Assembly: GCA_035527835.1 (NCBI GenBank)
Contig: DATKZS010000132.1
Location: forward strand, 1-13,850
Length of the DNA: 13,850 nt
DNA from: DATKZS01 sp035527835 [NCBI: bacterium]
GTDB lineage: Bacteria; RBG-13-61-14
Direction of reading: 5' to 3'
Made by a program: the position numbers and the translations under genes. The notes beneath the pieces are model-generated. The model had not been told where the DNA came from. It saw only the letters and a list, made by a program, of their open reading frames with translations, and did not search any database. The first letter of the stretch is position 1; each line of letters opens with the position of its first letter. Positions 13,079-13,850 of this stretch are shown here, in pieces.

Positions 13079-13107
13079 AATGTAACTTAAAACAGGCCCA
13101 TTGTCAA
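13079..13107 (-). promoter_or_regulatory. Probable sigma70 promoter of the porin gene
   Basis: Minus-strand TTGACA (13107-13102) is a perfect -35 box. A 17-bp spacer separates it from TACATT (13084-13079), a four-of-six -10 box. Transcription from about 13072 would give a leader of about 200 nt before the porin ATG at 12868. That leader includes the mini-ORF and the terminator-like hairpin. Confidence 0.6.
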
Positions 13108-13489
13108 ATCCCCGCAACTAAAAATTTCTGGAACCGTCCCCTTTCGCCGCCCACGGCCCTCCACGGCCCGGCGGGCCGGGGACGAATCCCCCGGTTTCCC
13201 CATATATCGAATCATGGCCGCGCCCTTGTCCAACCTCCTTTCACCCGCGGGCCCGGCTCGAAAACGCCAACCCCTGGCTGCCGCCGCGAGAAGCCGCGGC
13301 TTTTAAATAAACGAAAAGCTCCAGATGAAGACCCTCATCACTGGAGCCGGCAGTGGTTCCCTGCATGGTCCTAATGTCAATAGAGTGCTTCATCCGCATG
13401 TTCCGCATCCGCATCCGTTCTAGGGCCAGTTGGCCATATTATCCCTGTATTGCATTAAATTCTGATTAAAAAAAGATTAAAAGATTCTT
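13108..13489. other. Non-coding right-hand region with hairpins and repeat fragments
   Basis: No recognisable gene. It contains GGAACCGTCCCC (13130-13141), a dispersed motif familiar from sequences associated with REP/tyrosine-transposase elements. Next comes a GC hairpin CGGCCC-ggc-GGGCCG near 13165, then a plus-strand terminator-like stem at 13283-13304. A hairpin GCTCCAG-ATGA...TCAT-ca-CTGGAGC lies at 13318-13347. A 32-codon open frame (13325-13423) starts MKTLITGAGSG and ends in a His/Pro-rich tail but lacks a ribosome site. The end of the stretch is AT-rich (13430-13490). Confidence 0.5.
13283..13304 (+). terminator. Terminator-like stem-loop with T-run
   Basis: GCCGCG (13283-13288), loop AGAAGC and CGCGGC (13295-13300) are followed by TTTT. 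This has the form of a plus-strand intrinsic terminator, although no plus-strand gene ending nearby was found. It may belong to an unrecognised small transcript or be a decayed remnant. Confidence 0.35.
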
Positions 13490-13537
13490 ATGAAAAATTT
13501 ACGATCAATCATGGCGCCGCGGCGGGCGGCAAAAAGA

Positions 13538-13780
13538 GTAGCCAGCAGCCAGGGAATCAAGCCTCAAGCCCTCAAAGGAGTAGCCAGCAGCCAGCAGCCA
13601 GGGAATCAAGCCCCAAGCCCCAAGCCCCAAGTCCCAAGTCCCAAGCCCAAGCCCCAAGCCCCAAGCCCCAAGCCTCAAGCCTCAAGCCCCAAGTCCCAAG
13701 TCCCAAGCCCCAAGCCCCAAGCCCCAAGCCCCAAGCCCCAAGCCTCACGCCTCAAGCCTCACGCCTCAAGCCCTGTCTTG
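13538..13780. repeat. Heptanucleotide tandem array (CAAGCCC variants) with a longer duplicated lead-in
   Basis: From about 13600 to 13775 the sequence is a run of 7-base units CAAGCCC, CAAGTCC and CAAGCCT, ending in CACGCCT variants. Before it, a unit starting GTAGCCAGCAGCC and containing AGGGAATCAAGCC occurs at 13538 and again, with one extra AGCAGCC step, at 13580. The seven-base period keeps all frames free of stops, producing a 98-residue open frame on the plus strand (13490-13786) with a repeated PQAPSPK-type heptapeptide. It has no ribosome site and is most likely not a gene. Such heptamer arrays are mutation-prone. Confidence 0.85.
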
Positions 13781-13850
13781 ACCTAATCTCATCCCGACGC
13801 TATATTATCCCCAAGCTGTAAGGCGCCCTTAGGGGCCAAGAGGGAATCCG

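Noticed and set aside
13600-13775. Possible CRISPR array
   Set aside because: Units are 7 bases with no spacers, so this is a simple tandem repeat.
13490-13786. 98-residue plus-strand frame with PQAPSPK repeats
   Set aside because: The heptanucleotide array automatically keeps frames open; there is no ribosome site or signal peptide, and it starts in AT-rich non-coding DNA.

Overview
The window looks like chromosomal DNA of an uncultured, GC-rich, Gram-negative bacterium. The evidence is an outer-membrane beta-barrel porin with a Sec signal peptide, a secreted glycoside hydrolase, and intergenic spaces full of dispersed inverted repeats of the kind common in environmental candidate-phylum genomes. 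No rRNA, tRNA or CRISPR array was recognised. I cannot assign a phylum from sequence alone. Almost all genes lie on the minus strand; the exceptions are the MBL hydrolase and a transposase tail.

Layout: 1-116 is the C-terminal end of an IS4-type transposase, not visible as a long ORF. 117-690 is repeat-rich and apparently non-coding. 690-929 is a small DUF2283 protein with a near-perfect sigma70 promoter. 1090-4111 encodes a two-gene monovalent cation/proton antiport system: a TrkA/RCK regulatory protein with tandem USP-like domains, then a CPA2-type antiporter. 4112-4415 is a cluster of small hairpin repeats. 4416-7784 is a two-gene operon for a secreted protein of unknown function and an exported GH2 beta-glucuronidase-like enzyme with both catalytic Glu residues and the glucuronate-recognising NxK motif. 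7785-8132 holds two more inverted-repeat elements. 8133-8756 (+) is an MBL-fold glyoxalase II-like hydrolase.

8766-10964 (-) is visibly more AT-rich than the flanks. It encodes a compact three-gene operon: a protein with ADP-ribosyltransferase-like motifs, an unknown protein carrying a ten-base homopolymer in its coding sequence, and an ImmA/IrrE (M78) zinc metallopeptidase. This is the best candidate for an undescribed toxin/defence/stress module. A small basic protein (11220-11468) lies upstream of it. 11618-12868 is a porin with a very good ribosome binding site. Its roughly 200-nt leader contains a consensus-like promoter, a five-codon ORF behind a perfect Shine-Dalgarno, and an intrinsic-terminator-like hairpin, an arrangement that resembles transcription attenuation. 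The right end (13120-13850) is non-coding and repeat-rich, with hairpins and a heptanucleotide tandem array.

Most functional links are inferred from motifs read by eye. Family names are firm for the antiporter pair, GH2, MBL, ImmA and DUF2283, good for the IS4 tail and porin, and tentative for the ART-like protein.
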